A stretch of 64,000 nt of DNA from Streptomyces sp. SirexAA-E (GTDB lineage Bacteria; Actinomycetota; Actinomycetes; Streptomycetales; Streptomycetaceae): assembly GCF_000177195.2 (NCBI RefSeq), contig NC_015953.1:7006001-7070000 (forward strand). Reading direction: 5' to 3'. A program made the translations under genes and the position numbers. A model generated the notes under the pieces. That model searched no databases, had not been told where the DNA came from, and worked only from the letters and a program-made list of their open reading frames with translations. Each line of letters begins with the position of its first letter. Within the stretch, counting starts at the first letter, position 1. Positions 24,913-33,096 of the stretch are shown here, in pieces.

Positions 24913-26171
24913 ACGTTCTTCTCCCAGCCCAGATGCAGTACGGCGACGTCGTCGGCGAGGCCGCCGTAGGGGGCCGCACTCTCGGTGGCCTCGGCGACCA
25001 GTGCGTCGATGAAAGCCTGGGGCGCGAGGGTCCCGTGTCCACGGGCGATCTCCAGCAGCCCCTCCTCGCCCAGTCGGGAGTGCGGCCCCGTGCGGCCCTC
25101 GAACAGTCCGTCGGTGAAGAGGACCAGTTCACTGTCCTGGTGGAGGTCCAGCTCCGTGATGGTCCAGCGCCCGGCCCCGGGCAGCAGCCCCAGCGCCATG
25201 CCGGTGTCCGGTTCGACCCAGCTGACGTCCGTGCCGCGGCGCAGCAGCATGCCGGGGTGCCCGGCCCGGGCGACGCGGACGCGGTCCCGCTCCGGAGGGA
25301 AGACGAGGGTGGTCACTGTCGCGAAGACATGCGGATCGGACCGCTCGGCGACGAGTATCTCCTCCAGCAGGCCGATCTTCTCGAGCTGCGTGACACCGGT
25401 CAGCACCGCCGTGCGCCAGGCCACCCGCAGACAGACGCCCAGCGCCGCCTCCGCGGCCCCGTGCCCGGACACGTCGCCGATCACGGCGTGCACCGCGCCG
25501 TCGGCGGTCTCGACCACGTCGTAGAAGTCGCCGCTCAGCAGTCCGTGGGCCCGGCCCGCCTCGTAGCGGGCCGCGACACCGAAGCCGTGGCCGTGCAGCA
25601 GCGGGATGGGCAGCAGCGCACGTTCCAGGCGGGCGTTCTCCTGGGCGATGAGCTGGCTCGTCCTGATCGCGGAGGCCACGCGCTCGGCGTTCTTGCGCTG
25701 CAAGGCGTAGCGGATGGCGCGGCTCAGTGCCTGGGGGTCGATCCGCCCCTTGAGCAGGTAGTCCTGAGCGCCGTGTGCCACGGCCGACAGCCCGGTCTCG
25801 GTCTCGGCCAGCCCGGTGAGGACCACCACGGCCGCGTCGGGGAAGGAGTCGACGAGCTGCCTGACCGCGTCGATGCCGTGCGAGTCGGGCAGGTGCAGGT
25901 CCAGCAGCACACAGACAGGAGTGCGGCAGGAACGCAGGAACCGCTGCGCCTCCGCCAGCGTCTTGCACCACGTGAGGGTGGAGTCCAGCTCGCTGTCGGC
26001 CAGCATCTCCTCGACGAGGAGAGCGTCGCCCGAGTCGTCCTCGACCAGGAGAATGGCCGCGCCGAGGTCCCACACGGACGATTCGGCCACGCCGGCGGAG
26101 CCCGCGTACTGCGCCGGAATCCCGGTGGGCCCCATCAGACGCGCGGACGCGCCCAACGGCAGCTCGATCAC
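24909..26171 (-). CDS. REC-SpoIIE (PP2C) phosphatase, RsbU-like
   Basis: This 420-residue protein has a receiver domain at about 38-155 (AAILLVEDDSGDALLVEEML, phosphoacceptor Asp in VCVLLDLHLPDSHGID). After a coiled linker (QLIAQENARLERALLPIP) comes a SpoIIE/PP2C phosphatase at about 205-415, with metal-binding motifs LLSGDFYDVVE, VIGDVSGHGAAEAAL, VFTDGLFEGRTG and GLADDVAVLHL. The start is a GTG at 26171 preceded by AAAGGGG; upstream codons are not domain-like. Such proteins dephosphorylate STAS anti-anti-sigma factors when their receiver is phosphorylated. It is coupled by ATGA to the CHASE3 kinase, which may phosphorylate it. It stands 123 bases after the sigma gene. Confidence 0.92.
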   Translation of the reverse strand: MIELPLGASARLMGPTGIPAQYAGSAGVAESSVWDLGAAILLVEDDSGDALLVEEMLADSELDSTLTWCKTLAEAQRFLRSCRTPVCVLLDLHLPDSHGIDAVRQLVDSFPDAAVVVLTGLAETETGLSAVAHGAQDYLLKGRIDPQALSRAIRYALQRKNAERVASAIRTSQLIAQENARLERALLPIPLLHGHGFGVAARYEAGRAHGLLSGDFYDVVETADGAVHAVIGDVSGHGAAEAALGVCLRVAWRTAVLTGVTQLEKIGLLEEILVAERSDPHVFATVTTLVFPPERDRVRVARAGHPGMLLRRGTDVSWVEPDTGMALGLLPGAGRWTITELDLHQDSELVLFTDGLFEGRTGPHSRLGEEGLLEIARGHGTLAPQAFIDALVAEATESAAPYGGLADDVAVLHLGWEKNV

Positions 26172-26242
26172 GCTCGATCCCCTTTGACGGACGGACGGCA
26201 CGGGGACACCCCGCGCCGCAACGCCTGGAAGCATATGTGAAG

Positions 26243-26267
26243 GATGCCCGGCGGTCCGCCGGGCATC
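26243..26267. terminator. Hairpin downstream of the sigma factor gene
   Basis: GATGCCCGGC (26243-26252) pairs perfectly with GCCGGGCATC (26258-26267) around a 5-base loop. It lies 28 bases beyond the sigma stop on the minus strand. It separates the sigma transcript, at least partly, from the phosphatase operon. Confidence 0.65.
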
Positions 26268-26294
26268 AGGTTTCCGGAATGTGAGCTTTTTCGC

Positions 26295-27191
26295 TCAGGC
26301 CTCGACGCACATTCCCGTACGCAGCCGCTGCACGATCCTGCTGAGCAGCCGCGAGACGTGCATCTGGGAGACGCCCAGCTCGGCGCCGATCTGGGCCTGC
26401 GTCATCTCCTGGCCGAACCGCATGCGGACGATGGTCCGCTCGCGGTCGTCCAGCTGCCGGAGCAGCGGGGCCAGCGCGTGGAGGTTCTCGACGCTCTCCA
26501 TGCCCGGGTCGTCCTCGCCGAGCAGGTCCGCGTACGCGCGCTGCTCGTTGCCGGACTCGCTGTCGGCGCTCGGGGTGTCCAGCGATCCCGCCGAGTAGCC
26601 GTTGGCGGCGACCAGGCCCTCGATGATCTCCTCCTCGGGGAGATCCAGGTGCGTGGCGAGCTCGGCGACCGTCGGGTCGCGGTCGAGCTGTGCCGACAGG
26701 GTCTCCTTCGCCTTCGCGAGCTCCACCCGAAGCTCCTGGAGGCGGCGCGGCACATGGACGGACCAGGTGGTGTCGCGGAAGAAGCGCTTGATCTCACCGA
26801 CGATGTAGGGCACCGCGAAGGTGGCGAACTCCACCTCACGGGACAGGTCGAACCGGTCGATCGCCTTGATCAGGCCGATCGTGCCCACCTGGATGATGTC
26901 CTCGGTGTCGTCCCCGCCCCGGTTGCGGAACCGCGAGGCGGCGTAGCGCACCAGTGAGAGGTTCATCTCGATGAGGGTGTTGCGCGCGTACTGGTATTCG
27001 TGGGTGCCCTCTTCGAGGGTCTGGAGCCGGTCGAAGAAGAGCTTCGACATCGCCCGCGCGTCCTGCGGGGCGACCTTCCCGGCGTCCTCGATCCACGGAA
27101 GTACGGCCTCGTGGGAATCCGCGTCCGCCTCGTCGCACCGCGGGGTCGCTGTGCCGATCGCTTCGGTGGTCCGCACTGACATGGCCGTCAT
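26295..27191 (-). CDS. SigB/SigF-type stress-response RNA polymerase sigma factor
   Basis: This 298-residue group 3 sigma-70 factor has all its regions. Region 2 reads NLSLVRYAASRFRNRGGDDTEDIIQVGTIG...KAIDRFDLSREVEFATFAVP. Region 3 reads TTWSVHVPRRLQELRVELAK...LDRDPTVAELATHLDLPEEEI. Region 4 reads RERTIVRMRFGQEMTQAQIG...VSQMHVSRLLSRIV. The pattern (VHVPRRLQ, QMHVSRLL) is that of the Bacillus SigB and Streptomyces SigB/F/H/I/K group, which are held by RsbW-type anti-sigma factors. The first 40 residues form an acidic extension. The neighbouring genes supply a SpoIIE phosphatase and an RsbW-type ATPase. Which paralogue it is cannot be said from sequence alone. Confidence 0.94.
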   Translation of the reverse strand: MTAMSVRTTEAIGTATPRCDEADADSHEAVLPWIEDAGKVAPQDARAMSKLFFDRLQTLEEGTHEYQYARNTLIEMNLSLVRYAASRFRNRGGDDTEDIIQVGTIGLIKAIDRFDLSREVEFATFAVPYIVGEIKRFFRDTTWSVHVPRRLQELRVELAKAKETLSAQLDRDPTVAELATHLDLPEEEIIEGLVAANGYSAGSLDTPSADSESGNEQRAYADLLGEDDPGMESVENLHALAPLLRQLDDRERTIVRMRFGQEMTQAQIGAELGVSQMHVSRLLSRIVQRLRTGMCVEA

Positions 27192-27437
27192 GGTGTCACC
27201 CTCCCTGGATCCGGTGTATCGACCGGCACCTTCCCTGACTCACCGAAGTCATGCCACCGAAAGTCAAGGTGTTCTTCTTCCGGGCGAATTCATCGGGCCG
27301 TGGACACCTCGATCGGCCAACAGACGTAATGCTTCGTCATATTTCGTGTTCATTTGTCCGGTGGGGGCGGCGAAGGATGTGTGAGTCACGCCTCGTTCCG
27401 GGCACCTGTGGAGTTTCCGGAGAGCTGAGGAGGCCCC

Positions 27438-28901
27438 ATGAGCGGCACCGGTACGGCGAACGGGCGGACCGTCACGACCAGGATCCCGGCACGCCTGGAC
27501 CGACTGCCATGGTCGCGGTGGCACTGGATGATCGTGATCGGCCTCGGCACGGTGTGGATCCTGGACGGCCTGGAGGTCACGGTCGTCGGCAACATCGCCA
27601 GCCGGCTCTCCGAGGACGGCAGCGGACTGCCCATCAGCGACGCCCAGGTCACCGGGATCGCCGCCGCGCTGTATGTGGCGGGCGCCTGTTCCGGCGCGCT
27701 GGTCTTCGGATGGCTCACCGACCGCTTCGGCCGCAAGAAGCTCTTCCTGATCACCCTCGCCGTCTATCTGGCGGCCACCGCGCTCACCGCGATCTCCTTC
27801 TCGGCGTGGTGGTTCTTCCTCTTCCGCTTCCTGACCGGCTTCGGGATCGGCGGGGAGTACGCGGCGATCAACTCGGCCATCGACGAGCTGATCCCCAGCA
27901 AGTACCGGGGCCGCGTCGACCTCATCATCAACGGCAGCTTCTGGCTCGGGGCGATGGCCGGCTCGCTGCTCTCCGTGCTCGCCCTGAACACCGACATCTT
28001 CCCCAAGGACATCGGCTGGCGGCTCACCTTCGCGCTGGGCGTGGTCCTCGGACTCGTGATCCTGCTGGTGCGCCGCCACGTGCCGGAGAGCCCGCGGTGG
28101 ATGTTCATCCACGGACACGACGAGGCGGCGGAGGAACTCGTCGAGCAGGTGGAGCAGGAGGTCGAGAAGGACACCGGCCGCTCCCTGCCGCCCGCCGAGC
28201 AGGAGATCACCGTGCGGCAGCGTCACAGCATCGGCTTCGGGCTGATCGCCCGTACCGTCTTCCGCTCCTACCCCAAGCGGGCCGTTCTCGGACTGGCGCT
28301 CTTCATCGGGCAGGCCTTCCTCTACAACGCGGTCACCTTCGGCTTCGGCTCGATCCTGGTGAAGTTCTTCGACGTCTCCAGCGGCGCCACCGGCTACTAC
28401 TTCGCCGTCATCGCCTTCTGCAACTTCCTGGGCCCCCTCTTCCTCGGCAAGCTCTTCGACACAGCGGGCCGCAAGCCGATGATCGCCGGCACCTACATCC
28501 TCTCCGGCGTGCTGCTCTTCGGTACCGCCGCGCTGTTCGGCGCCGGGACGCTGACCGCCGTCACCATGACCGCCTGCTGGTGCGTGGTCCTCTTCTTCGC
28601 CTCCGCCGGTGCCAGCTCCGCGTATCTGACCGTCAGCGAGATCTTCCCGATGGAGACGAGGGCCATGGCCATCGCCTTCTTCTACGCGGTGGGCACCGCC
28701 GCCGGAGGCATCACCGGCCCGCTGGTCTTCGCGGACCTCACCCAGAGCGGCGTCGTGGGCGACACCGTCGTCGCGTTCTGTATCGGTGCCTCCCTGATGG
28801 TGGCGGGCGGGCTGATCGCCCTCTTCTTCGCGGTCTCCGCCGAGCAGAAGTCCCTCGAAAGCATCGCCACCCCCCTCTCCGCGCAGGGGAAGAACGCCTG
28901 A
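27438..28901 (+). CDS. MFS transporter (sugar/metabolite:proton symporter family)
   Basis: This 487-residue protein has twelve predicted membrane helices. The MFS loop 2-3 motif is GWLTDRFGRKKLFLI, with the matching second-half motif GKLFDTAGRKPMIAG. A PESPRWMF segment follows helix 6, as in the sugar porter and related families. Helix 5 has the conserved FLTGFGIGGEYAAINSAIDE. The hydrophilic central loop includes acidic coiled residues (EELVEQVEQEVEKDTG). The start is the ATG at 27438 after GAGGAGG. It is transcribed away from the sigma gene and towards the SDR gene, 147 bases apart. The substrate is not evident; the motif set also fits aromatic-acid and inositol-type porters. Confidence 0.9.
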   Translation: MSGTGTANGRTVTTRIPARLDRLPWSRWHWMIVIGLGTVWILDGLEVTVVGNIASRLSEDGSGLPISDAQVTGIAAALYVAGACSGALVFGWLTDRFGRKKLFLITLAVYLAATALTAISFSAWWFFLFRFLTGFGIGGEYAAINSAIDELIPSKYRGRVDLIINGSFWLGAMAGSLLSVLALNTDIFPKDIGWRLTFALGVVLGLVILLVRRHVPESPRWMFIHGHDEAAEELVEQVEQEVEKDTGRSLPPAEQEITVRQRHSIGFGLIARTVFRSYPKRAVLGLALFIGQAFLYNAVTFGFGSILVKFFDVSSGATGYYFAVIAFCNFLGPLFLGKLFDTAGRKPMIAGTYILSGVLLFGTAALFGAGTLTAVTMTACWCVVLFFASAGASSAYLTVSEIFPMETRAMAIAFFYAVGTAAGGITGPLVFADLTQSGVVGDTVVAFCIGASLMVAGGLIALFFAVSAEQKSLESIATPLSAQGKNA

Positions 28902-29048
28902 CGGGCCCGAACGGAGCAGCATCCGACTCATGGCAGACTTGACCGGGGCATCCGGCCCGTGCGCGCCTGCCCTCGCCGGCTCCCGGCCGGACTCCTGCCC
29001 ACCGAAGCCCGACAAGCGGCACGAGTGACGAGTGACAGAGGAACGGCC

Positions 29049-30539
29049 ATGACGGTGACCAAGGACAGCCCGGAGCTCGCTCCCGGTACCGACGAGTTCG
29101 GTCCCGGCATCGACCCCGAGCGGCTGGCCGTCTGCCTGAGCGTGCTCGACGAGCTCGACACCATCGAGGTCGACCACCCCGACGCCATCGCCGTGCGCCG
29201 GGCCACCGCGGGCATCTACCGCACGGTCAAGCAGCGCCGCCGCCAGGAGCGCCGTGCCGCCAAGACCGCGCACGACAAGGCCGTCACCGAGGCCACCGCG
29301 ACCGGCTCCGCCGAGCGCATCGACGACGAGACGCAGGGCGTGCTCCCCTCCTCCTCCACGACCGCCGAGATCGCGGGCATCCTCCAGCGCCCGAGGTCCT
29401 GCTACATCTGCAAGACCCGGTACGTCGAGGTGGACGCCTTCTACCACCAGCTCTGCCCGCCGTGCGCCCAGGAGAACCGGTCCCGCCGCGACGCCCGTAC
29501 GGACCTCACCGGCCGCCGGGCCCTGCTCACCGGCGGCCGGGCCAAGATCGGCATGTACATCGCCCTGCGGCTGCTCCGCGACGGCGCGCACACCACCGTC
29601 ACCACCCGCTTCCCCAACGACGCGATCCGCCGCTTCAAGGCGATGCCGGACAGCGACGAGTGGATCCACCGGCTCAAGATCGTCGGCATCGACCTGCGCG
29701 ACCCCGCCCAGGTCGTCGCGCTCGCCGACTCGGTCGCCGCCGAAGGACCGCTGGACATCCTGATCAACAACGCCGCGCAGACGGTGCGCCGTTCCCCGCA
29801 GGCCTACCGCGAGCTGGTGAACGCCGAGTCCGCCCCGCTGCCGGCCGGCGAGCTGCCCGCCGCCCAGGTGATCGGCACCTTCAACAGCGGCACCGTCGAC
29901 CGGGTCGCCGCCATCCCGGCCGCCCGCGCGGAGGGTCAGGGACTGACGGCGCACGACGTCACCGGCCTCGCGCTGGTCACCGGATCCGCCTCGCCGGCCC
30001 GCATCGCCGCCGGAACCGCGATCGACGCGGGCGGTCTTGTGCCCGACCTGCACGACACCAACAGCTGGATCCAGACCGTCGACGAGGTCGAGCCGATCGA
30101 GCTCCTCGAGGTCCAGCTCTGCAACTCCACGGCCCCCTTCATCCTCATCAGCCGGCTCCGCCCGGCGATGGCGGCGACGGCGGCCGAGCGGGCCTACGTG
30201 GTGAACGTCTCCGCGATGGAGGGTGTTTTCGGCCGCGGCTACAAGGGTGCGGGGCACCCGCACACCAACATGGCCAAGGCCGCGCTCAACATGCTCACCC
30301 GCACCAGCGCCCAGGAGATGTTCGAGAAGGACCACATCCTGATGACGGCCGTCGACACCGGCTGGATCACGGACGAGCGGCCCCACCCCGACAAGATGCG
30401 CCTCGCCGAGGAGGGCTTCCACGCCCCCCTCGACCTGATCGACGGCGCGGCCCGGGTCTACGACCCGATCGTGCGCGGTGAGGCGGGCGAGGAACTGTAC
30501 GGCTGCTTCCTGAAGGACTACGCGCCGGCCGGCTGGTGA
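29049..30539 (+). CDS. Short-chain dehydrogenase-like protein with N-terminal zinc ribbon
   Basis: This 496-residue protein has an N-terminal helical region (about 1-110, charged, KQRRRQERRAAKTAHDK). A CxxC-x14-CxxC knuckle follows (Cys118, Cys121, Cys136, Cys139), then a Rossmann domain from residue 153 (RRALLTGGRAKIGMYIALRL, TRFPNDAIRRF, VGIDLRDPAQV, LDILINNAAQT). In the active-site helix the usual YxxxK is changed. The segment reads AGHPHTNMAKAALN, with Thr at the Tyr position and His before it, while the Ser of VVNVSAMEG is kept. This variant is shared by a large SDR-like family seen also in fungi, so it is not a sequencing slip. The enzyme may be atypical or non-catalytic. The stop is followed by a strong terminator. 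Confidence 0.85.
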   Translation: MTVTKDSPELAPGTDEFGPGIDPERLAVCLSVLDELDTIEVDHPDAIAVRRATAGIYRTVKQRRRQERRAAKTAHDKAVTEATATGSAERIDDETQGVLPSSSTTAEIAGILQRPRSCYICKTRYVEVDAFYHQLCPPCAQENRSRRDARTDLTGRRALLTGGRAKIGMYIALRLLRDGAHTTVTTRFPNDAIRRFKAMPDSDEWIHRLKIVGIDLRDPAQVVALADSVAAEGPLDILINNAAQTVRRSPQAYRELVNAESAPLPAGELPAAQVIGTFNSGTVDRVAAIPAARAEGQGLTAHDVTGLALVTGSASPARIAAGTAIDAGGLVPDLHDTNSWIQTVDEVEPIELLEVQLCNSTAPFILISRLRPAMAATAAERAYVVNVSAMEGVFGRGYKGAGHPHTNMAKAALNMLTRTSAQEMFEKDHILMTAVDTGWITDERPHPDKMRLAEEGFHAPLDLIDGAARVYDPIVRGEAGEELYGCFLKDYAPAGW

Positions 30540-30885
30540 CGGACGCGGACACTCGCACGGCGGCGCGCCCGGAATCCCGGGCGCGCCGCCGTGCGCCGTC
30601 CCGCCCGACACGCCCGTTGGCTGAAAGTGATCCAGGCCACACGTTCTGTCGAGCGGGACGCCGCTCATTTGGTTACGCTGGAGCGAACGGACGCCACCAA
30701 GGGATCCACGAAACTTCCTAGGCCGTCCTGGGACAGGTCTTCAAGCAGACCGCCGTCCCCGCCCCGCAACGGCGCCACCGCGACCGAACTGTTTCTGCCC
30801 CTGCCCCGCAGAGGGCGGTCGACACGGTTCTCACAGCCGCAGCGTCGCCACCGCCCCGGGGTTACGCGACACAAAGGAGTCCGCG
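30540..30885. other. Leader region between SDR gene and orphan peptide gene
   Basis: This 346-base gap starts with the terminator at 30555-30594. The rest (about 290 bases) must contain promoter and leader of the 57-residue peptide gene. GGTTACGC occurs twice (30671-30678 and 30860-30867). No other gene is recognisable. Confidence 0.5.
30555..30594. terminator. 18-bp perfect hairpin terminator after the SDR gene
   Basis: The arms 30555-30572 and 30577-30594 are perfect inverse complements around the loop AATC, beginning 15 bases after the SDR stop. It is GC-rich, without a T-run. Confidence 0.85.
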
Positions 30886-31059
30886 GTGACACCTGAAATG
30901 ACCAAGAGCGAGCAGCGCCCGGCCGATCACACCGGACAGCGGGCCGCCCGGCCGGAGAAGCTACGCAACATCGAGGTCTGGGCCAGGTCCGCACCCATCA
31001 GACTGGCCGGCTACGAAGAGGACCTGGCCGAGCCCCACATCCTGCCCGGCATCGACTGA
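30886..31059 (+). CDS. Orphan 57-residue peptide, function unknown
   Basis: A GTG at 30886 follows AAAGGAG at ideal spacing and opens 57 codons to a TGA at 31057-31059; an in-frame ATG lies at codon 5. The N-terminal half is hydrophilic (MTKSEQRPADHTGQRAARPE). The C-terminal half is more structured: RNIEVWARSAPIRLAGYEED, then LAEPHILPGID. There is no cysteine, signal peptide or membrane helix. Rare codons CTA and AGA occur. The gene is isolated between two hairpins (30555-30594 and 31092-31118), so it is its own transcript. A leader-plus-core layout is imaginable but no peptide-modification enzyme is adjacent. A small regulatory or protein-binding peptide is equally possible. Confidence 0.7.
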   Translation: MTPEMTKSEQRPADHTGQRAARPEKLRNIEVWARSAPIRLAGYEEDLAEPHILPGID

Positions 31060-31091
31060 CGCTCGCCCCCACCCACGTGTACGGCGCGGAC

Positions 31092-31118
31092 ACCGGGTCC
31101 CCTTCCTCGGGGCCCGGT
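31092..31118. terminator. Hairpin terminator between convergent genes
   Basis: ACCGGGTCCCC (31092-31102) pairs with GGGGCCCGGT (31109-31118) with one bulged base and a 6-base loop. It lies between the orphan peptide stop and the convergent lipase-maturation-factor family gene. Confidence 0.65.
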
Positions 31119-31128
31119 TCTCGTCGTG

Positions 31129-32565
31129 TCAGTGCCGCTCCGGCGGCCGGAGCGGCGCCGGCCGGGCCACGGGCCGCATGAAGTCCCGTACGTAGGTGCG
31201 CCGCCACCAGCGGCCGGTCGTCCGCAGCTCGTCCCGGTCGGTGAACTCGTAGTGGAAGACCCTGGCGCGGATGTGGGCCGGAGGGCCGTCCGGGAACGGG
31301 TTGCGGCGCAGCAGCCGCAGGGTGTCCCGGTCGCCTCGCAGCAGCCGCTCGACGAACGGCTCGAACCAGGAGCGCGCGTACGCGGGGGAGAGCGCCGCGA
31401 ACCACATCATCCAGTCGAGCCGCAGGTGGTACGGCGCGAACTGCCGCGGCAGCCTGCGCGGGTCGCCCGGCTTGCCCCGGAAGCCGTACTCGCGCCACCG
31501 GGTGCCCTCGTGGACCACCGGTTCGTCCGTGCCCTCGACGACCACCTCCAGGCGCATCCGGCTGATGCTCCCGAACGCCCCGTAGGTGTTGACCAGGTGC
31601 AGCGGGTCGAAGGACCGGTTCATCACCTGCCCGCGGGAGACGAGGTTGCGCGCCGGGCGGTAGCTGAGGGCCACCACGAGCACGGTGGCCGTGATGACCA
31701 CCACCTCGTACCAGAGGGGCGGAGCGGCCTGCGCGGGTGCGGGCCCGGCCAGGGGGGTCCAGTCGATCGCGGAGAGCGCGATGACGATCGTCAACCAGTT
31801 GAGCCAGGCGAAGTTGCCCGACAGCACCAGCCACAGCTGGGTGAGGACCATCAGTCCGGCGGCGACGCTCGCCACGGGCTGGGGGGTGAACAGCAGGAAG
31901 GGCACCACGAGCTGGGTGACGTGGTTGGCCGCCACCTCCGCCCGGTGCACCGGTTTCGGCAGGTGGTGGAAGAACCAGCTCAGCGGCCCCGGCATCGGCT
32001 GGGTCTCGTGGTGGAACTCCAGGCAGGTCAGCCGGCGCCAGCACTCGTCGCCCCGCATCTTGATCATCCCGGCACCGAACTCCAGCCGGAAGAGCAGCCA
32101 GCGCAGCAGCCACAGCACGAGCACCGGCGCGGCCGTGTCCCCGTTGCCGAGGAAGACGGCCAGGAAACCGGTCTCCAGCAGGAGTGATTCCCAGCCGAAG
32201 CCGTACCAGACCTGGCCCACCTGGACGATGGAGAGGTAGAGCGCCCAGGGCACCGCCCACAGCGCCATCGCGGCCCACAGCGGTACGTACCCGTCGACGC
32301 CGGCGAGGAGGGCGAGCGAGAGTGCGGCCCCTGTCCAGGCGACCGCCGCGAAGAAGCGGTCGGAGTAGTGGAGGCGGAAGAGGCCGGGAGCGGCCCGCCA
32401 AGGGGTGCGGCGCAGCAGCTCGGGCACGGGGAGCATGCCCCGTTCGCCGATCAGCGCCCGGAACTGGAGCGCGGCGGAGACGAAGGCGACCAGGTAGACG
32501 GCGGCGAGGGCCCGCTGGAAGACCAGCCGGCTGAGCCAGTACCCGTCTGCGGTGAACCACTGCAC
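31129..32565 (-). CDS. Lipase maturation factor family membrane protein
   Basis: This 478-residue polytopic protein begins MQWFTADGYWLSRLVFQRAL. It has the hallmarks of the LMF1 family: YLSIVQVGQVWYGFGWESLL, RWLLFRLEFGAGMIKMRGD, CLEFHHETQPMPGPLSWFFH, LSGNFAWLNWLTIV. A C-terminal soluble part has FRGKPGDPRRLPRQFAPYHL and LDWMMWFAALSPAYARSWFE. In animals LMF1 is an ER factor for lipase folding, and the bacterial role is unknown. It follows the DUF1990 gene by 21 bases on the minus strand, which follows the YndJ gene with overlap. The three are therefore probably co-transcribed from the promoter region with TTGAAC palindromes at 33953-34010. Confidence 0.92.
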   Translation of the reverse strand: MQWFTADGYWLSRLVFQRALAAVYLVAFVSAALQFRALIGERGMLPVPELLRRTPWRAAPGLFRLHYSDRFFAAVAWTGAALSLALLAGVDGYVPLWAAMALWAVPWALYLSIVQVGQVWYGFGWESLLLETGFLAVFLGNGDTAAPVLVLWLLRWLLFRLEFGAGMIKMRGDECWRRLTCLEFHHETQPMPGPLSWFFHHLPKPVHRAEVAANHVTQLVVPFLLFTPQPVASVAAGLMVLTQLWLVLSGNFAWLNWLTIVIALSAIDWTPLAGPAPAQAAPPLWYEVVVITATVLVVALSYRPARNLVSRGQVMNRSFDPLHLVNTYGAFGSISRMRLEVVVEGTDEPVVHEGTRWREYGFRGKPGDPRRLPRQFAPYHLRLDWMMWFAALSPAYARSWFEPFVERLLRGDRDTLRLLRRNPFPDGPPAHIRARVFHYEFTDRDELRTTGRWWRRTYVRDFMRPVARPAPLRPPERH

Positions 32566-32586
32566 CGGGCCCAGTATTGGCCCGGA

Positions 32587-33096
32587 TCAACCGGCGGACC
32601 AGCTCCGCCGCAGCGTGTCGCCCAGCCGGCGGGCGTACCAGTGCTGGAGGACGGGCACCACGGGGCCGCCGAGCCGGGCGTACCAGCACGCGGGGCGGGA
32701 GAACGCCGTGACGGTGAACCACACGGTGGCGTCGTCGGCCAGTTCGACCACGAAGGACTCCTCGCCCTGTTCCGGGTGCCGCTCGGTGGTCCCGTAGGCG
32801 AAGCCGGTGCGGGTCTCGCCGTACTCCGCCCAGACGACCTCGCAGTGTGCCCTGAGGCGGAGGGGGCCGACGCCGAGCGACACGACGACGCCGACACCGG
32901 TGTCGGCCCGAGCGGCGGTGGCGCGCACCCCGGCGCCGGCGCCCCGGTGCATCCGCCACTCGGTGACGGCGGCGGCCGCAGTCTCGAAGTCAGCCCGGCC
33001 GTGGCCGACGGCAGCCCGATGGTGCAGATGGTGGTAGCCCTCCGGCAGCGGTCCCAGACGGGTGGCTCCGACCTCGGGGTACGTCAGGGTGGTCAT
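32587..33096 (-). CDS. DUF1990 family protein
   Basis: This 169-residue soluble protein matches DUF1990: LTYPEVGATRLGPLPEGYHH near the start, LRAHCEVVWAEYGETRTGFA in the middle, and a GTTERHPEQGEESFVVELAD-TVWFTVTAFSRPA core, which suggests a START-like beta-rich ligand-binding fold. The function is not established. Its start codon overlaps the end of the YndJ gene as ATGA (33093-33096), implying coupled translation. YndJ-like proteins and DUF1990 are also known as adjacent or fused partners in other bacteria, which supports a common task, probably at the membrane. Confidence 0.88.
   Translation of the reverse strand: MTTLTYPEVGATRLGPLPEGYHHLHHRAAVGHGRADFETAAAAVTEWRMHRGAGAGVRATAARADTGVGVVVSLGVGPLRLRAHCEVVWAEYGETRTGFAYGTTERHPEQGEESFVVELADDATVWFTVTAFSRPACWYARLGGPVVPVLQHWYARRLGDTLRRSWSAG

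Noticed and set aside
27264..30668. A 1134-codon minus-strand frame opposite the MFS and SDR genes
   Set aside because: Its composition is the reverse-complement signature of GC-rich codons. It has no motif and spans two well-supported plus-strand genes and a terminator.
30886..31059. Calling the 57-residue peptide a lasso or lanthipeptide precursor
   Set aside because: There are no Cys/Ser-rich core, lasso leader motif or modification enzymes next to it, so only an unknown peptide is supported.
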